DNA of 64,000 bases from Lepidurus packardi (GCA_023053545.1 JAKZAN010000002.1:12644790-12708789), one strand, 5' to 3'; shown: positions 1-12,271, counted from the stretch's first letter. The notes: generated by a model not told the origin, from the letters alone. Numbers and translations are program-made.

Positions 1-625
1 GTTTTTAAGCGATTCCTAGGAATTGCGAAAGGAAAGTGGGGCTTTTAAGGGAAATGGGTTAGTGGACATTAGCTTTGTAAACTAATGTTCTAATCCATTT
101 TTTCTATCAAATGTTCATGAAACAATGTTTTCCTATGAAGCATAGCATTATCGACTATGAATGGATTTTCACCTTAGGCCAAACATTCCAAAACTACAGT
201 TCATTATTGAAATACGTTAAAAAGAAATGTTGAGATCGTTAAATTAGGGAATTTTTAAGAATTGATTGCAAAATATTTATTATACAATTAAACTATATTT
301 TTCAACCTATCTGTTTAGCGCATTATGTAGTATTAGTGACCCAGTACAAGGACCAAAGTACAGTACATCCAAGTTATCGTAGCATGCTGCCATGACTCGA
401 CAATTTTCCTAGTCAGAACAACAACATCCCAAAAAAGAGCTCCATGGATAGAAGCCACGATGCATTCATGCAAGACTTTAGCATATGTTAGTTTATCTTC
501 TCGTCTTTCCAGTTTTTTCTACAAGGTTGGGAGTGTGTTCCCTCTGGCTTCTGCTAGCATCATCATAGTCTCTTCTTCAATCTTGTTACGAGCACATGTG
601 AGTACAAAACAGGTTTCCTACAACT
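1..625. other. 5' flank of P450-1, part of a 5.84 kb duplication
   Basis: No coding exon is seen. The stretch is AT-rich and nearly identical to about 5793-6469, the flank of P450-2, so it is the upstream end of the duplicated unit. A short open frame at 460-681 runs into the first P450 exon in another frame and has no family resemblance. The shared segment just before the ATG probably holds the promoter, but I cannot point to a clear TATA box. Confidence 0.6.
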
Positions 626-2723
626 ATGTTGGTGCCCGTCTTAATAGCTCTGATTCTCGTCTACCTTTGCTACAAGATTAACGCCAGGCCACCCAACTTT
701 CCTAATGGTAAATTAACTTTGCTCGAATCATCTTTGCAACCTGGTTTATTCTAATACAAATGAAATGACGCAGGACCATGGAATTTGCCGATTGTTGGCT
801 ACTTGCCGTTTATGGGTCGACATCCATACCTCACTTTGCGAGATTTGTCCAAGAAGTATGGTGATATCTTCAGTATTAACATGGGCAGCTACCGTGCAAT
901 TGTGTTAAGTTCGTATGAAACGATTCGGGACGGTTTGAAGGAGGAAAACTTCACAGGTCGTCCACCTCTTCCTTTCCTGAAGTTCCGCTCCGAAGATAAA
1001 GGTAAAATAGTTTCCTGAGAATGAGATTTTTTAGCCTTTTATATATGTATTTCTCTGCGTTAGGAATCATCTTCTCTGAAGGTCATACATGGATCGAACT
1101 GCGGCGTTTCACCCTTAGAAACTTGAGAGATTTTGGGTTGGGCAAGTCGAGTCTCGAACGAGTAATCCAAGAAGAAATCCGGGAATTAATCGAATCTCAC
1201 AAGTGAATATTTTTTTCTAAAATATTTAAAGAAATTTGTAAAATTTGTAATAATATATTTAGTTTCGAGTAAGTGTATACTATTTCACTGTGTTTCTTGA
1301 CGTATTTCAGGAAAAATGTTGGAAAATCGATTAAATTGCGAAATACCTTTAATCTGGCCGTTCTTAATGCGTTATGGACGATCATAACAGGACAAAGATT
1401 CGATTTGGAGGATCCCAAAGCGAGGACCATGTTAGAGACGCTGTCAGAGTAAAAAAATAAATAAAAAATAATTACTTTAATGGACTTGCAAACTAATTAA
1501 CTGTTAGGAGTATAAGCGAAGATGTCCCCAATCGTTTAGCTGAATTTGTACCGATCCTAAACTTGGTACAAAAGCTTCCCAAGCACACGGTGGCCTTTGA
1601 TAAGAATTCCAAATCTATGTTCAAGGTATACTTATAAATTTTATTGATAATATCCTAATAAATGTAAGGTCCTGATAATAGGAAATCATTGATGAACATA
1701 AGCGAGTACATAAAGAAGGCGATGCGAGTGACTTCATGCACGTGTTTTTGGATAGAATGCAACAAGATGAAAAACAAGGAAAATCTACACCTTTCACTGG
1801 CAAAGATGGAAGTAAAGTTGACATTGTAACTTTAGTTTTTGAATGATTGATAGGAAATGGTTTGTGGTATTGCTTGCAGTGGTTAATTTGATTATCACCA
1901 CAATGGATTTGTTTGCTGCCGGTTCTGAAACCACGTCTACTACGTTGTTGTGGCTTTTCCTACTCTTGGCAACTCACCCTGACGTCCAAGAGAAAGTACA
2001 TGAAGAGTTGGATGCAGTGGTTGGCAAGGAAAGATTGCCTTCTTATGATGATAGGACCAGGTTTGATTAACTTCTACCTTTTTAGTTTCTTTTCCAAGGT
2101 CTTCGCGTTCCTCTTAGTGAATTTGTTATTTAAACTTGTTAGTATGCCGTACACCGAAGCTGTGTTGTTGGAATGCCAACGGTTTGGTTCTATGGTACCG
2201 TTAGGCGTTTTTCACTACGCTACAGCAGATACGAGTTACAAATTTTATAATGATTTAGATCCTGAAACTTAATAATTTTGATTTGGAAGTATAGAATTCA
2301 AAGGCTACGACATTCCTAAGGATACGATTATTTTACCAAACATATACCAAGTCTTGCACGATCCAAAAACTTGGGAGAAACCAGACGAGTTTTACCCAGA
2401 ACATTTCTTGACCAAAGACGGCAAAGTAAAATACGTTGAACAGTTTATCTCCTTTTCTATAGGTAATAAAAGTTATTGTTTTTAGCTTTCTCTGCAAAAA
2501 TATTAGACCAAACCTAAGTTTTATTTTTCTCTGATAAATAGGAAAGAGGGTGTGCCTAGGAGAAAGCTTGGCCCGGACTGAACTATTTCTTTTCTCTACT
2601 GCCTTGCTCCAACAGTTCAAGTTTACTTTGCCAATCGGACAACCTAAACCTTCCTTGATTGGTATTCCTACTATTATCCTTTCTCCTCCCCCGTACGATG
2701 TCGTTTTGTCTTTACGCAACTAA
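626..2723 (+). CDS. Cytochrome P450-1, CYP2 clan
   Basis: Heme-thiolate monooxygenase, expected on the ER membrane; substrate unknown. Ten exons: 626-707, 774-1001, 1064-1202, 1311-1448, 1508-1625, 1682-1811, 1880-2060, 2143-2234, 2295-2462, 2542-2723. All junctions are GT-AG and phases agree, giving 485 aa, normal for the family. The N-terminus ([17 protein letters not shown]) is a membrane anchor, followed by a proline-rich hinge ending PPNFPNGPWNLP. WxxxR of the C helix lies near residue 113, the I-helix motif AGSET at 292-296, ExxR as ECQR at 349-352, a PEHF variant of PERF in exon 9, and the heme loop [10 protein letters not shown] with Cys430. The start was chosen because it begins the anchor and opens the conserved 82-nt first exon. 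Convergent cuticle gene A follows. Clan assignment is by resemblance; the subfamily is unresolved. Confidence 0.93.
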
Positions 2724-2779
2724 ACCTGAAGTTGAGATGTTTCATCGAAAAAAAAAATAATGTTCCATTGGTCAACCTC

Positions 2780-2906
2780 GTTACTAACTTGTTACAAGAA
2801 TTCAACTTACTTTGCCGTCTGGGCAAAAGTACCAATTTTGATCGGCCATGGTTTTGCTGTTCTTTTCCCTAATCCATGCGATGTCGTTTTAACTCTGCGG
2901 AATTAA
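2780..2906 (+). pseudogene. Decayed P450 last exon behind P450-1
   Basis: Broken frames read LLQEFNLLCRLGKS and end with DVVLTLRN and a stop, the C-terminus typical of these P450s. Frameshifts lie in between. It starts only about 60 bp after the P450-1 stop and lacks the heme loop, so it is the 3' remnant of an older P450. It may supply 3' UTR to P450-1. Confidence 0.8.
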
Positions 2907-3206
2907 AGTTTGAAGTTAAGAATCGTGGGAATTCCTATGCCATTAAAATCAACTCCTGGAATGAAAAGAATTGCGATAATAGTAGTTTCAAATTACAGAG
3001 AATTTTGTGAAACCCGAAATTTACCTTCCCCTAACCTATTAAGTTTCTGATTAAAAAGTAGAAGTTATACTAAACTGGGTATACATTCATCAAGCTATTA
3101 GATTCTACAAGTACACATTTTTAAGGATAAATATTGTATTTGTTTTTCACCACACGAGCACAGACTTGGAATCTTCTGCAATTCACATAGGCGGGTCAGT
3201 AGCGGG

Positions 3207-3673
3207 TTAGTAGGCGGGTTTGTCATAAGTTGCGGGAGAATGGGTCTTGTATTCTCCAGAGTGCTGGACATCAGCGACGTAGCCACCATAGCCATCGATG
3301 TGGTAGTTGACAGTCTAAAAGAAAACGATTAGGAGAAAAATGTAGCCTGGAATGAACTCAAAGATGTACCTGACGACGGCCATCGGGAAGTACAACGTAG
3401 TACGATCCTTTGGTGTTGTCACTGTCGCTGTTTTCTTGGTGTCCCATGTCTACGTAGTGCTGGTCATCCTTGACGGCCCAGTCGAACTTGTAGTTGGCTG
3501 GAGCGTAGGATTCTGTGTAGTCCGGAGCAGAGGAGGATTCCTTCTTGTACACGGCAGCGGCGGTGGCGCAAGCGACTAAGGCGAGTACTACGATGACCTG
3601 TTGTGTTACCAAAATAAATTCATGTTAAATTTTATCCCTAGTAATATTTCAAGCCATAATAACTTACCTTCAT
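3207..3673 (-). CDS. Cuticle protein A, chitin-binding (RR) type
   Basis: Secreted structural protein that should bind chitin in the exoskeleton. Exons, read on the minus strand: 3668-3673 (only ATG AAG), 3370-3597, 3207-3314; 113 aa. The signal peptide is about MKVIVVLALVACATAAA. The chitin_bind_4 domain spans roughly residues 36-97, with KGSYYVVLPDGRRQTVNYH and DGYGGYVADVQHSGEY. The C-terminus is short and ends KPAY. Only the splice model gives a signal peptide; the in-frame ATG upstream of exon 2 would not. An ATAAATA-like TATA element lies near 3758-3765. The gene converges on P450-1. Confidence 0.92.
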
Positions 3674-4955
3674 GATTACTGAGAGTGTATTTTTGCTTTT
3701 GATGCTTGCTGGTTGAAGCTAGAAGCTGATGTGTGATGTTTTGGAACCAAACGCTCGATATTTATGCTCTGGAAGGTTTGTTAAGTTTTTAGTAAGAACT
3801 CTGCTTAGCGGAATACCACACCCTGGAATGCCCCGTACATGGCGTACCAAATTAATAACTTTTCCTTGCATTTGACCCTTATGACTGTATCAAAAGTCGA
3901 GCTGGGTTCGGACGGCAAGGTTTTTTCCCCCAAAAACCTACATCAGCTATTGCCAGAGAAAGTAGGTTTCTCGTAATGTCGTATAAATCATTTGTCCGTT
4001 TTCTTTTTATATATTGCAGTAAACTTATGGTGCTGGCTACTTTTTATATCCATGGTAAAGTTACTCTTTGTTACTTGGTGCAGTTACGATACAGCTAAGT
4101 TTACGGTATTGACAAATATGTAAGATTAATTTACTTTTAAAGCTTGTGATATGCTAAGTAAGATATAATAAATGACGTTAAAGTTACAAATTTTGTAGTA
4201 GTTATTGCACATTTTAATTATAAAACATTTTAAATTATATGGGGAGGATAGCTCGGGTTATTTTTTGCTCCTTTTCATTATAAAAAGGAAAACCGTATTA
4301 GGAAACGGTTGTTTACAGTACTCTACATCTATTGAAATAAGCGTCAAAACCTGTTCCATGTGTAAAAACACAACAACATTAATTATAAAATGAAACTAGA
4401 GGAAGTATTGGTTGAAGAACAAGTTGTCATTTTTATGATAAAGCAGCCATGTTCTATGAAATTAGCGAAATTTTTCGTGACTGTTTAAAGAAATTACAAC
4501 AGTTGTATTACCATACGATTAGTATATCCCGTATACCGAAAGCTTTGTTGATAGGACTAGGATCGAAGTTGTTGGAATGAAGCATTTGGGTCTTTGGTAC
4601 CCATGGAAGTTATCCTTTCAAGTTGTTTTATAAAGTAAGAACCTAACTGAACCCTTTCCTTTACTTCTTTTAATAAAATCTTCTAGATTTGCTCCTTGCA
4701 TGGCAATAATTATGATAAATGCAGTTTCAAATTACACATAATGTTGTTTAATTCGGAACTGCTCATTACACTCCCCATCGAACTTGTGTAATTAAGTAAG
4801 TAGAAGTAAAAATATCGTAGGGTACCATGGTATCACCCTATTATATGGCAGAAATACACATTTTTTAAAGAATAAATAGTGTATTTGTTTTCCGTTACAC
4901 GAGCATTCACAGCCTTGGAATCTTCTACAATTCACATAAGCCGGTTAGTAGCTAG
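3674..4955. other. Spacer between cuticle genes A and B
   Basis: It holds the promoter and leader of cuticle gene A near 3674-3830, AT-rich DNA without frames of recognisable family, a decayed P450 exon (listed separately), and the 3' flank of cuticle gene B. The equivalent spacer is 9520-10933. Confidence 0.6.
4510..4640 (+). pseudogene. Decayed P450 K-helix exon
   Basis: Nucleotides resemble P450 exon 8 (PYTEAVL...ECQRFGS). A duplicated stretch reading about LIGLGSKLLE is inserted before the ECQ equivalent, and a stop replaces part of it. The homologous fragment at 10357-10480 shares this insertion, so both descend from one already broken copy. Confidence 0.65.
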
Positions 4956-5425
4956 TTAGTAGGCGGGTTTGGCATAAGTGGAGGGAGATTGGGTCTTGTA
5001 TTCTCCGGAGTGCTGGACATCAGCGACGTAGCCACCATAGCCATCGATGTGGTAGTTGACAGTCTAAAAGAAAAGAACGATTAGGAGGAAAATGAAGCCT
5101 CGAATGAACTCATAGATGTACCTGACGACGGCCATCGGGAAGTACGACGTAGTACGACCCCTTGGTGTTGTCAGCGTCGCTGTTTTCTTGGTGTCCCATG
5201 TCTACGTAGTGCTGGTCATCCTTGACGGCCCAGTCGAACTTGTAGTTGGCTGGAGCGTAAGATTCTGTGTAGTCCGGAGCAGTGGAGGATTCCTTCTTGT
5301 ACACGGCAGCGGCGGTGGCGCACGCAACTAAGGCGAGTACTAAGATGACCTGTTGTGTTACCAAAGTAAATTCATGTTAAATTTTATCCCTTGTAATACT
5401 TCAAGCCATAATAACTTACCTTCAT
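4956..5425 (-). CDS. Cuticle protein B, chitin-binding (RR) type
   Basis: Close paralogue of cuticle protein A with the same three exons: 5420-5425, 5122-5349, 4956-5063; 113 aa. Relative to A it differs at a few residues (STAPDY for SSAPDY, SDADN for SDSDN, and KTQSPSTYAKPAY at the end). Its coding exons resemble A and C more than D or E, while its upstream DNA (5430-5780) has diverged. Its P450 partner survives only as the fragment at 4510-4640. Confidence 0.92.
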
Positions 5426-6469
5426 GATTACTGAGAGTGTTTGTTTTTGCTTTTGATGCTTGCTGGTTGAAGCTAGAAGCTGCTGTGTGATATTTTCGAA
5501 GCAAATGCAATACATTTATACTCCGGAGTAATTGTACGTTTGCTAGAACCTTAGTAAACTCACGTAGCAAGATACCACACCCTTTGTTGTACCTCTCTTA
5601 CATGCATAATCTTACAATTAATCACTTTTTATTCTAATCTACGCGACGCTTATAACCGGAGCAAAAGAAGCGGCTCAGTACGGAGTTTTGGAGCACGCTT
5701 GTCCGCCAAAATTATTGGAGGGAAAGTGGTTTTCATAACGTGGTAGTGCGCAAAAGGACAATTGTCAGTTAACTCTAGGATTGCTCGAGTTAGTTTTTAA
5801 GCGATTTCTAAGAATTGCGAAAGGAAAGTGGGGCATTTAAGGGAAGTAGGTTAGTGGGACATTAGCTTTGTAAACTAATGTTCTAATCCATTTTTGCTAT
5901 CAAATCTTCATGAAACAATGTTTTCATATGAAGCATAGTATTATCGACTATGAATCGATTTCCACCGTAGGCCAAACATTCCAAAACTGAAGTTCATTAT
6001 TGAAATGCGTTAAAAAGAAACTTTGACGTCGTTAACTTAGAACTTGGAATATTTTGCAATTAATTTTGACAAATTAATTGCAAAATATTGGTTGTACAAT
6101 TAAACTATATTTTTAAACGTAACTGTTTAGCGCATTTGGAAGTTTTAGTAACCAAATATATCGCATTATGTAGTATTAGCAACCAAGTACAAGTACCAAG
6201 GACCAAAGTACATCCAATTTATCCAAACTTGCTGCCATGACTCGACAATTTTCCTAGTCAGAACAACAACATCCCAAAAAGGAGCTCCATGGATAGAAGC
6301 CCAGACGCATTATGCAAGATTTTAGCACATGTGACTTTATCTTCTCGTCTTTCCTGTTTTTTCTGCAAGGTTGGGAGTGTGTTCCATCTGGCTCCAGCTA
6401 GCATCACGGTAGTCTCTTCTTCAATCTTGTTACGAGCGCATGTGAACACAAAACAGTTTTCCTACAATT
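5426..6469. other. Spacer between cuticle B and P450-2; duplication junction
   Basis: The first part is the promoter side of cuticle B. From about 5793 it becomes the second copy of the sequence at the window start. The segment 5640-5790 has no counterpart inside the window. No exon was found. Confidence 0.6.
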
Positions 6470-8566
6470 ATGTTGGTGCCCGTCTTAATAGCTCTGATTC
6501 TCGTCTACCTTTGCTACAAGATTAACGCCAGGCCACCCAACTTTCCTAATGGTAAATTTAACTTTGCTCGAATCATCTTTGCAACCTGGTTTATTCTAAT
6601 CCAAATGAAATGACGCAGGGCCATGGAATTTGCCGATTGTTGGCTTCTTGCCGTTTATGGGTCGACGTCCATACCTCACTTTACGAGATTTGTCCAAGAA
6701 GTATGGTGATATCTTTAGCATTAACATGGGCAGCTACCGTGCGATCGTGTTAAGTTCGTTTGAAACGATTCGGGATGGTTTGAAGGAGGAAAACTTCACA
6801 GGTCGTCCACCTCTTCCTTTCCTGAAGTTCCGCTCCGAAGATAAAGGTAAAATAGTTTCCTGAGAACGAGATTTTTTAGCCTTTCATAAATGTATTTTTC
6901 TGCGTTAGGAATTATCTTCTCTGAAGGTCATACATGGATCGAACTGCGACGTTTCACCCTTAGAAACTTGAGAGATTTTGGGTTGGGCAAGTCGAGTCTC
7001 GAACGAGTAATCCAAGAAGAAATCCGGGAATTAATCGAATCTCACAAGTGAATATTTTTTTCTAAAATATTTAAAGAAATTTGTAAAATTTGTAATAATA
7101 TATTTAGTTTCGAGTAAGTGTATACTATTTCACTGTGTTTCTTGACGTATTTCAGGCAAAATGTTGGAAAAACGATTAAATTGCGAAATACCTTTAATCT
7201 GGCCGTTCTTAATGCGTTATGGACGATCATAACAGGACAAAGATTCGATTTGGATGATACCAAAGCGAGGACCATGTTAGAGACGCTGTCAGAGTATTAA
7301 AGAAATAAAAAAAACTACTTTTATGGACTTGCAAACTAATTAACTGTTAGGAGTATAAGCGAAGATGCCACCAATCGTTTATCTGAATATGTACCGATCC
7401 TGAACTTGGTACAAAAGATTCCCAAACACGCGAAGGCCTTTGATAAGGATTCAAAATCTATGTTCAAGGTATACTTATACATTTGAGTGATAATATCCTA
7501 ATAAACGTAAGGTCCTGATAATAGGAAATTGTTGATGAACATAAGCGAGTACATAAAGAAGGCGATGAGAGTGACTTCATGCACGTGTTTTTGGATAGAA
7601 TGCAACAAGATGAAAAACAAGGAAAATCTACACCTTTCACTGGCGAAGATGGAAGTAAAGTTAACATTGTAACTTTAGTTTTTGAATGATTGATAGGAAA
7701 TGGTTTGTGGTATTGCTTGCAGTGGTTAATTTGATTATCACCACAATGGATTTGTTTGCTGCCGGTTCTGAAACCACGTCTACTACGTTGTTGTGGCTTT
7801 TCCTACTCTTGGCAACTCACCCTGACGTCCAAGACAAAGTACATGAAGAGTTGGATGCTGTGGTTGGCAAGGAAAGATTGCCTTCTTATGATGATAGGAC
7901 CAGGTTTGATTAACTTCTACCTTTTTAGTTTCTTTTCCAAGGTCTTCGCGTTCCTCTTAGTGAATTTGTTATTTAAACTTGTTAGTATGCCGTACACCGA
8001 AGCTGTGTTGTTGGAATGCCAACGGTTTGGTTCTATGGTACCATTAGGCGTTTTTCACTACGCTACAGCAGATACGAGTTACAAATTTTATAATGATTTA
8101 GATCCTGAAACTTAATAATTTTGATTTGGAAGTATAGAATTCAAAGGCTACGACATTCCTAAGGATACGATTATTTTACCAAACATATACCAAGTCTTGC
8201 ACGATCCAAAAACTTGGGAGAAACCAGACGAGTTTTACCCAGAACATTTCTTGACCAAAGACGGCAAAGTAAAATACGTTGAACAGTTTATCTCCTTTTC
8301 TATAGGTAATAAAAGTTATTGTTTTTAGCTTTCTCTGCAAAAATATTAGACCAAACCTAAGTTTTATTTTTCTCTGATAAATAGGAAAGAGGGTGTGCCT
8401 AGGAGAAAGCTTGGCCCGGACTGAACTATTTCTTTTCTCTACTGCCTTGCTCCAACAGTTCAAGTTTACTTTGCCAATCGGACAACCTAAACCTTCCTTG
8501 ATTGGTATTCCTACTATTATCCTTTCTCCTCCCCCGTACGATGTCGTTTTGTCTTTACGCAACTAA
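6470..8566 (+). CDS. Cytochrome P450-2, CYP2 clan
   Basis: Near-identical sister of P450-1; 485 aa. Exons: 6470-6551, 6619-6846, 6909-7047, 7156-7293, 7351-7468, 7525-7654, 7723-7903, 7986-8077, 8138-8305, 8385-8566. The membrane anchor, WxxxR, AGSET, ECQR and [10 protein letters not shown] motifs are all retained, so it should be active. Differences from P450-1 cluster in exons 2-5 (for example [11 protein letters not shown] for [11 protein letters not shown], and SFETIR for SYETIR). Convergent with cuticle gene C. Confidence 0.93.
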
Positions 8567-8621
8567 ACCTGAAGTTGAGATGTTTCATCGAAAAAAAAAT
8601 AATGTTCCATTGGTCAACCTC

Positions 8622-8749
8622 GTTACTAACTTGTTACAAGAATTCAACTTACTTTGCCGTCTGGGCAAAAGTACCAATTTTGATCGGCCATGGTTTTGCT
8701 GTTCTTTTTGCCTAATCCATGCGATGTCGTTTTAACTCTGCGGAATTAA
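8622..8749 (+). pseudogene. Decayed P450 last exon behind P450-2
   Basis: Duplicate of the remnant at 2780-2906, with the same broken LLQEFNLLCRLGKS stretch and terminal LTLRN stop. It shows that the dead exon predates the 5.84 kb duplication. Single-base differences near 8700-8712 confirm there is no selection on its frame. Confidence 0.8.
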
Positions 8750-9049
8750 AGTTTGAAGTTATGAATCGTGGGAATTCCTATGCCATTAAAATCAACTCCT
8801 GGAATGAAAAGAATTGCGATAATAGTAGTTTCAAATTACAGAGAATTTTGTGAAACCCGAAATTGACCTTCCCCTAACCTATTAAGTTTCTGATTAAAAA
8901 GTAGAAGTTATACTAAACTGGGTATACATTTATCAAGCTATTAGATTCTACAAGTACACATTTTTAAGGATAAATATTGTATTTGTTTTTCACCACACGA
9001 GCACAGACTTGGAATCTTCTACAATTCACATAGGCGGGTCAGTAGCGGG

Positions 9050-9519
9050 TTAGTAGGCGGGTTTGTCATAAGTTGCGGGAGAATGGGTCTTGTATTCTCC
9101 AGAGTGCTGGACATCAGCGACGTAGCCACCATAGCCATCGATGTGGTAGTTGACAGTCTAAAAGAAAAGAACGATTAGGAGGAAAATGAAGCCTCGAATG
9201 AACTCAAAGATGTACCTGACGACGGCCATCGGGAAGTACAACGTAGTACGATCCTTTGGTGTTGTCACTGTCGCTGTTTTCTTGGTGTCCCATGTCTACG
9301 TAGTGCTGGTCATCCTTGACGGCCCAGTCGAACTTGTAGTTGGCTGGAGGGTAAGATTCTGTGTAGTCCGGAGCAGAGGAGGATTCCTTCTTGTACACGG
9401 CAGCGGCGGTGGCGCACGCGACTAAGGCGAGTACTAAGATGACCTGTTGTGTTACCAAAGTAAATTCATGTTAAATTTTATCCCTAGTAATATTTCAAGG
9501 TATAATAACTTACCTTCAT
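9050..9519 (-). CDS. Cuticle protein C, chitin-binding (RR) type
   Basis: Duplicate of cuticle gene A. Exons 9514-9519, 9216-9443, 9050-9157; 113 aa. One visible change is YPPANY for YAPANY just before the chitin-binding domain. A run of T at 9529-9541 lies in the leader just upstream of the start. Intact and presumably expressed. Confidence 0.92.
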
Positions 9520-10933
9520 GATTACAGAGAGTTTTTTTTTTTTGCTTTTGATGCTTGCTGGATGAAGCTAGAAGCTGATGTGTGATGTTTTGGAACCAAA
9601 CGCTCCGTATTTATGCTCTGGAAGGTTTTTTAAGTTTTTAGCAAAAAACTCTGCTTAGCGGAATACCACACCCTGGAATGCCTCGTACATGGCATATGAA
9701 ATTCATAACTTTTCCTTGCATTTGACCCTTATAATTATACAAAATTCAATATGGCTTGAAGCAGGAATCGTAAGGTATGTGCGTTTGTCAGAGAAAGTAG
9801 GTTTCTCGTAATGTTGTCGTATAAATCATTTGTCAGTTCTCTTTTTGCATTGCAAAAAACTTCCGATGCCTGCTACTTTGTATGCTAATCATTGTTACTT
9901 TTTGTGCTACTTGGTGCAGTTGCAATTAATGTTTATCAAATTCAAAGCAGAAATTTTAAGTTAATTAACATTTTAAATTTTTTTATTCTCAGTAAAAACA
10001 TGTTCAATGACGTTACAGTTTATACTTTTTTATAATTTATAGTTTAAATTATACCTTATTGTAAATTTGAAGGGAAGTAATTATTGAATTGGATAGTTAT
10101 GTTTTCTTTTTTTTTCCTTGTGAAGGTGGAAAAACATATTAGCAAATGGTTGCTTAGAGTTCATACTTCTATGGAAATAAACGTCAAAAACCTTTTTGCT
10201 CAAAACAGTAACGACATTAATTATAAAACGAAACCATATTTGGTAAGGAAGTATTGATTTTTCCTATCATACACCAGATTCTATTAAATTAGGAAAGTTT
10301 TTCGGGGCAGTTTAACGTAATTATCACTGTTAAACAGTTATGTACAGTACCCTTATAGTATACCCCGAACACCAAGCTTGGTTGATAGGACTAGGATCCA
10401 AATCGTTGGAATGCCAGCGTTTAGTTCTTTGGTACCCTTGTGCGTTTTTCACTTTACTGCGTTTCACAAAGAGAACCAAATCTTTCCTTTATTTTGTTGA
10501 ATTCATCGAATACGGTCAGCCTAAGTATTGGATTAATTTAAAGCAAGGGAGAAAACCGCAGCTCGTTAAAGAACTTATGTTCGCTATGGGCAATACATTT
10601 ATTTGTTTACGTGCCTTCAGAACCTAAAGGAATAGGATTTAAAATAAAGATAGCTTTGGCCCAAGATTGAGCTGGTATCATTTTGGACACTACTCTTCCC
10701 ACCACAAGCAAGTTAACATTGTCGGACAGCCAATCCTACTATATAATAAAACGTGGTCCATTCGCCTGGCATTCATTCTATACCATTTTCCTTTCCACTT
10801 AAGCCTTACAATGTGGATTAAATCTTATGAAAGTAAAGCCAAGTTTGAAAAAGATTACTGGATAATAAATATTGTATTTCTTTAGGGGCAAGCGATCATT
10901 TGGAGACAGATATTGTTTTAGGATTCAGTTTGG
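9520..10933. other. Spacer between cuticle genes C and D
   Basis: Equivalent to 3674-4955. Holds the promoter side of C, AT-rich DNA around 9950-10330, the P450 remnant at 10357-10480, and the 3' flank of D. Open frames at 10340-10627 and 10667-10885 are chance or remnant frames. Confidence 0.55.
10357..10480 (+). pseudogene. Decayed P450 K-helix exon
   Basis: Reads about YPEHQAWLIGLGSKSLECQR, then WYPCAFF. This corresponds to [22 protein letters not shown] of exon 8 with an internal duplication. It is homologous to 4510-4640, but here the ECQR equivalent is still readable. It sits in an open frame that is not a gene. Confidence 0.7.
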
Positions 10934-11422
10934 TTAGTAGCCGGGTTTGCCGTAAGAGGGCGAATGGGTCTTGTATTCTCCAGAGTGCTGGACATCAGCA
11001 ATGTAGCCGCTGTAGCCATCGACGTAGTAGTTGACAGTCTACGAAAAGGAAGGATAATGAAATTGAAAGTGATACAATTGAAGCGTCGAATGAACACAAA
11101 AATGGTACCTGACGACGACCATCGGGAAGAAGAACGTGGTAAGATCCCTTGGTGTTGTCACCGTTGCGGTTTTCTTGGTGTCCCATGTCTACGTAGTGCT
11201 GGTCATCCTTGACGTTCCAGTCGAAATGGTAGTTGGCTGGTCCATAGGATTCTTTGTAGTCCGAGCCCGAATACGATGGAGAGCCGTAGGATTCCTTTTT
11301 GTACACGCTAACAGCGGTGGCGGCCGCAACCAGAGCGAGGATCAAGATGATCTGTTGTTACAAAAGAGAGTTTGATTTGTGTTGTAAGTCTTGTAGTATT
11401 AAGAGTCAGTACTTACCTTCAT
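10934..11422 (-). CDS. Cuticle protein D, chitin-binding (RR) type, second subfamily
   Basis: Exons 11417-11422, 11109-11351, 10934-11038; 117 aa. It differs from A-C by a longer linker (YGSPSYSGSDYKESYGPANY), FDWNVKDD in the domain, and a C-terminus ending SYGKPGY. The signal peptide is about MKIILILALVAAATAVS. The RR core KGSYHVLLPDGRRQTVNYY is complete. The intron 1 acceptor is followed by ATC rather than GTC, so residue 3 is Ile. Confidence 0.92.
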
Positions 11423-12079
11423 GATTACTGACTGTTCTTTTTTGCTTTTGATGTTTGCTCAATTTAGCTAAAAGCTGTTGTGTGCTGTTTTGGAACCAAA
11501 CGCTTCGTATTTATACGCTGGAAAGGATCAGCTAAGTTCGTACAGTCAAAACACAAGCGGAATACCACACCCTGGAATGCCCCATACATGGCTACCAAAT
11601 TCATAGCTTTTCCTAGTATTTGACCCTTCTAACTTTTGAAAATCAAGTTGGCTTGGCGCAGAAGTCGTTTGACAAGGTTCTCAGAAAAAATCACATTCAA
11701 TTGTCTGAGCGAAAGTTGGCTTTTCATAAGGCAATTATACTTCTAGAGTAGATCGGGTTAGTTTCAATACCTTTTCATTCTTGTTTCATTCGCTCTGTTT
11801 TGAAAAATTCTTGATAAAGTAAATAAGAATTTTAGCGGAATTAGGTCCAGTTTGCTGCTCAATACCTATGTTAAAGAATGTATTGCCTCGCCAACTTTTT
11901 TTAATCATCAAGAAAAACGCCTTACTTAAAACATATACATATATAACATATGCATATAAAACATGTACATAGATTGTAAGGAATGATTACCTTCCATATG
12001 ATTATGGGACTTGATTTTAATAAATAGCGAAGATTTCACGCTTTTTTGGAAATATTGAATTTATTATTTCATTCAGTAA

Positions 12080-12165
12080 TGCCTATACCGGAGCTGTGTT
12101 CATGGAATTCCAATGATTTCGATCTTTGGTACCTGCAGGTGTTGTTATCACTCTGTATAGCTATA
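12080..12165 (+). pseudogene. Decayed P450 exon 8
   Basis: The sequence after an intact-looking acceptor resembles [19 protein letters not shown] of live genes, but with CCTATACCGGAGCTGTG at the start and a stop where the Arg of ECQR stood. It is interrupted downstream by the retroelement tail at 12171-12271. Confidence 0.7.
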
Positions 12166-12170
12166 CAATT

Positions 12171-12271
12171 TTTTTTTTTTTTTATTGAAAGCTCAGGCGT
12201 GAGCTAATGCTCGTTGCCGTTTCTGTACAAGTTTTCGCTAGATTTCATATAATTGTTTAAATTACCAATCG
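12171..12271 (-). mobile_element. 5'-truncated LINE/SINE 3' tail
   Basis: A T-run at 12171-12186 is the poly-A of an element on the minus strand. Just inside is a GGCAAC...AGCTCACGCCT motif like that at 14478-14801. The 7-bp sequence TACAATT flanks it at 12164-12170 and 12272-12278, consistent with a target-site duplication. Confidence 0.6.

Larger units (their letters stand above)
1..3830. repeat. Segmental duplication, copy 1 (pairs with ~5793-9730)
   Basis: Base 1 of the window matches about base 5793. The P450 start codons (626 and 6470) and the cuticle start codons (3673 and 9519) are offset by 5844-5846 bp. Exons, introns and the decayed P450 tail after each gene are all shared. The window begins inside the unit, so its left boundary is not visible. 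Similarity fades gradually after about 3830/9730. Confidence 0.95.
5793..9730. repeat. Segmental duplication, copy 2 (pairs with ~1-3830)
   Basis: Contains P450-2, its decayed tail and cuticle gene C in the same order and orientation as copy 1. Similarity is very high from exon 7 to the gene end and lower in exons 1-5 (see findings). Confidence 0.95.

Noticed and set aside
10340..10627. 95-aa open frame as a gene
   Set aside because: Contains a recognisable broken P450 exon and random sequence; no start context, splice sites or partner copy with the frame kept.
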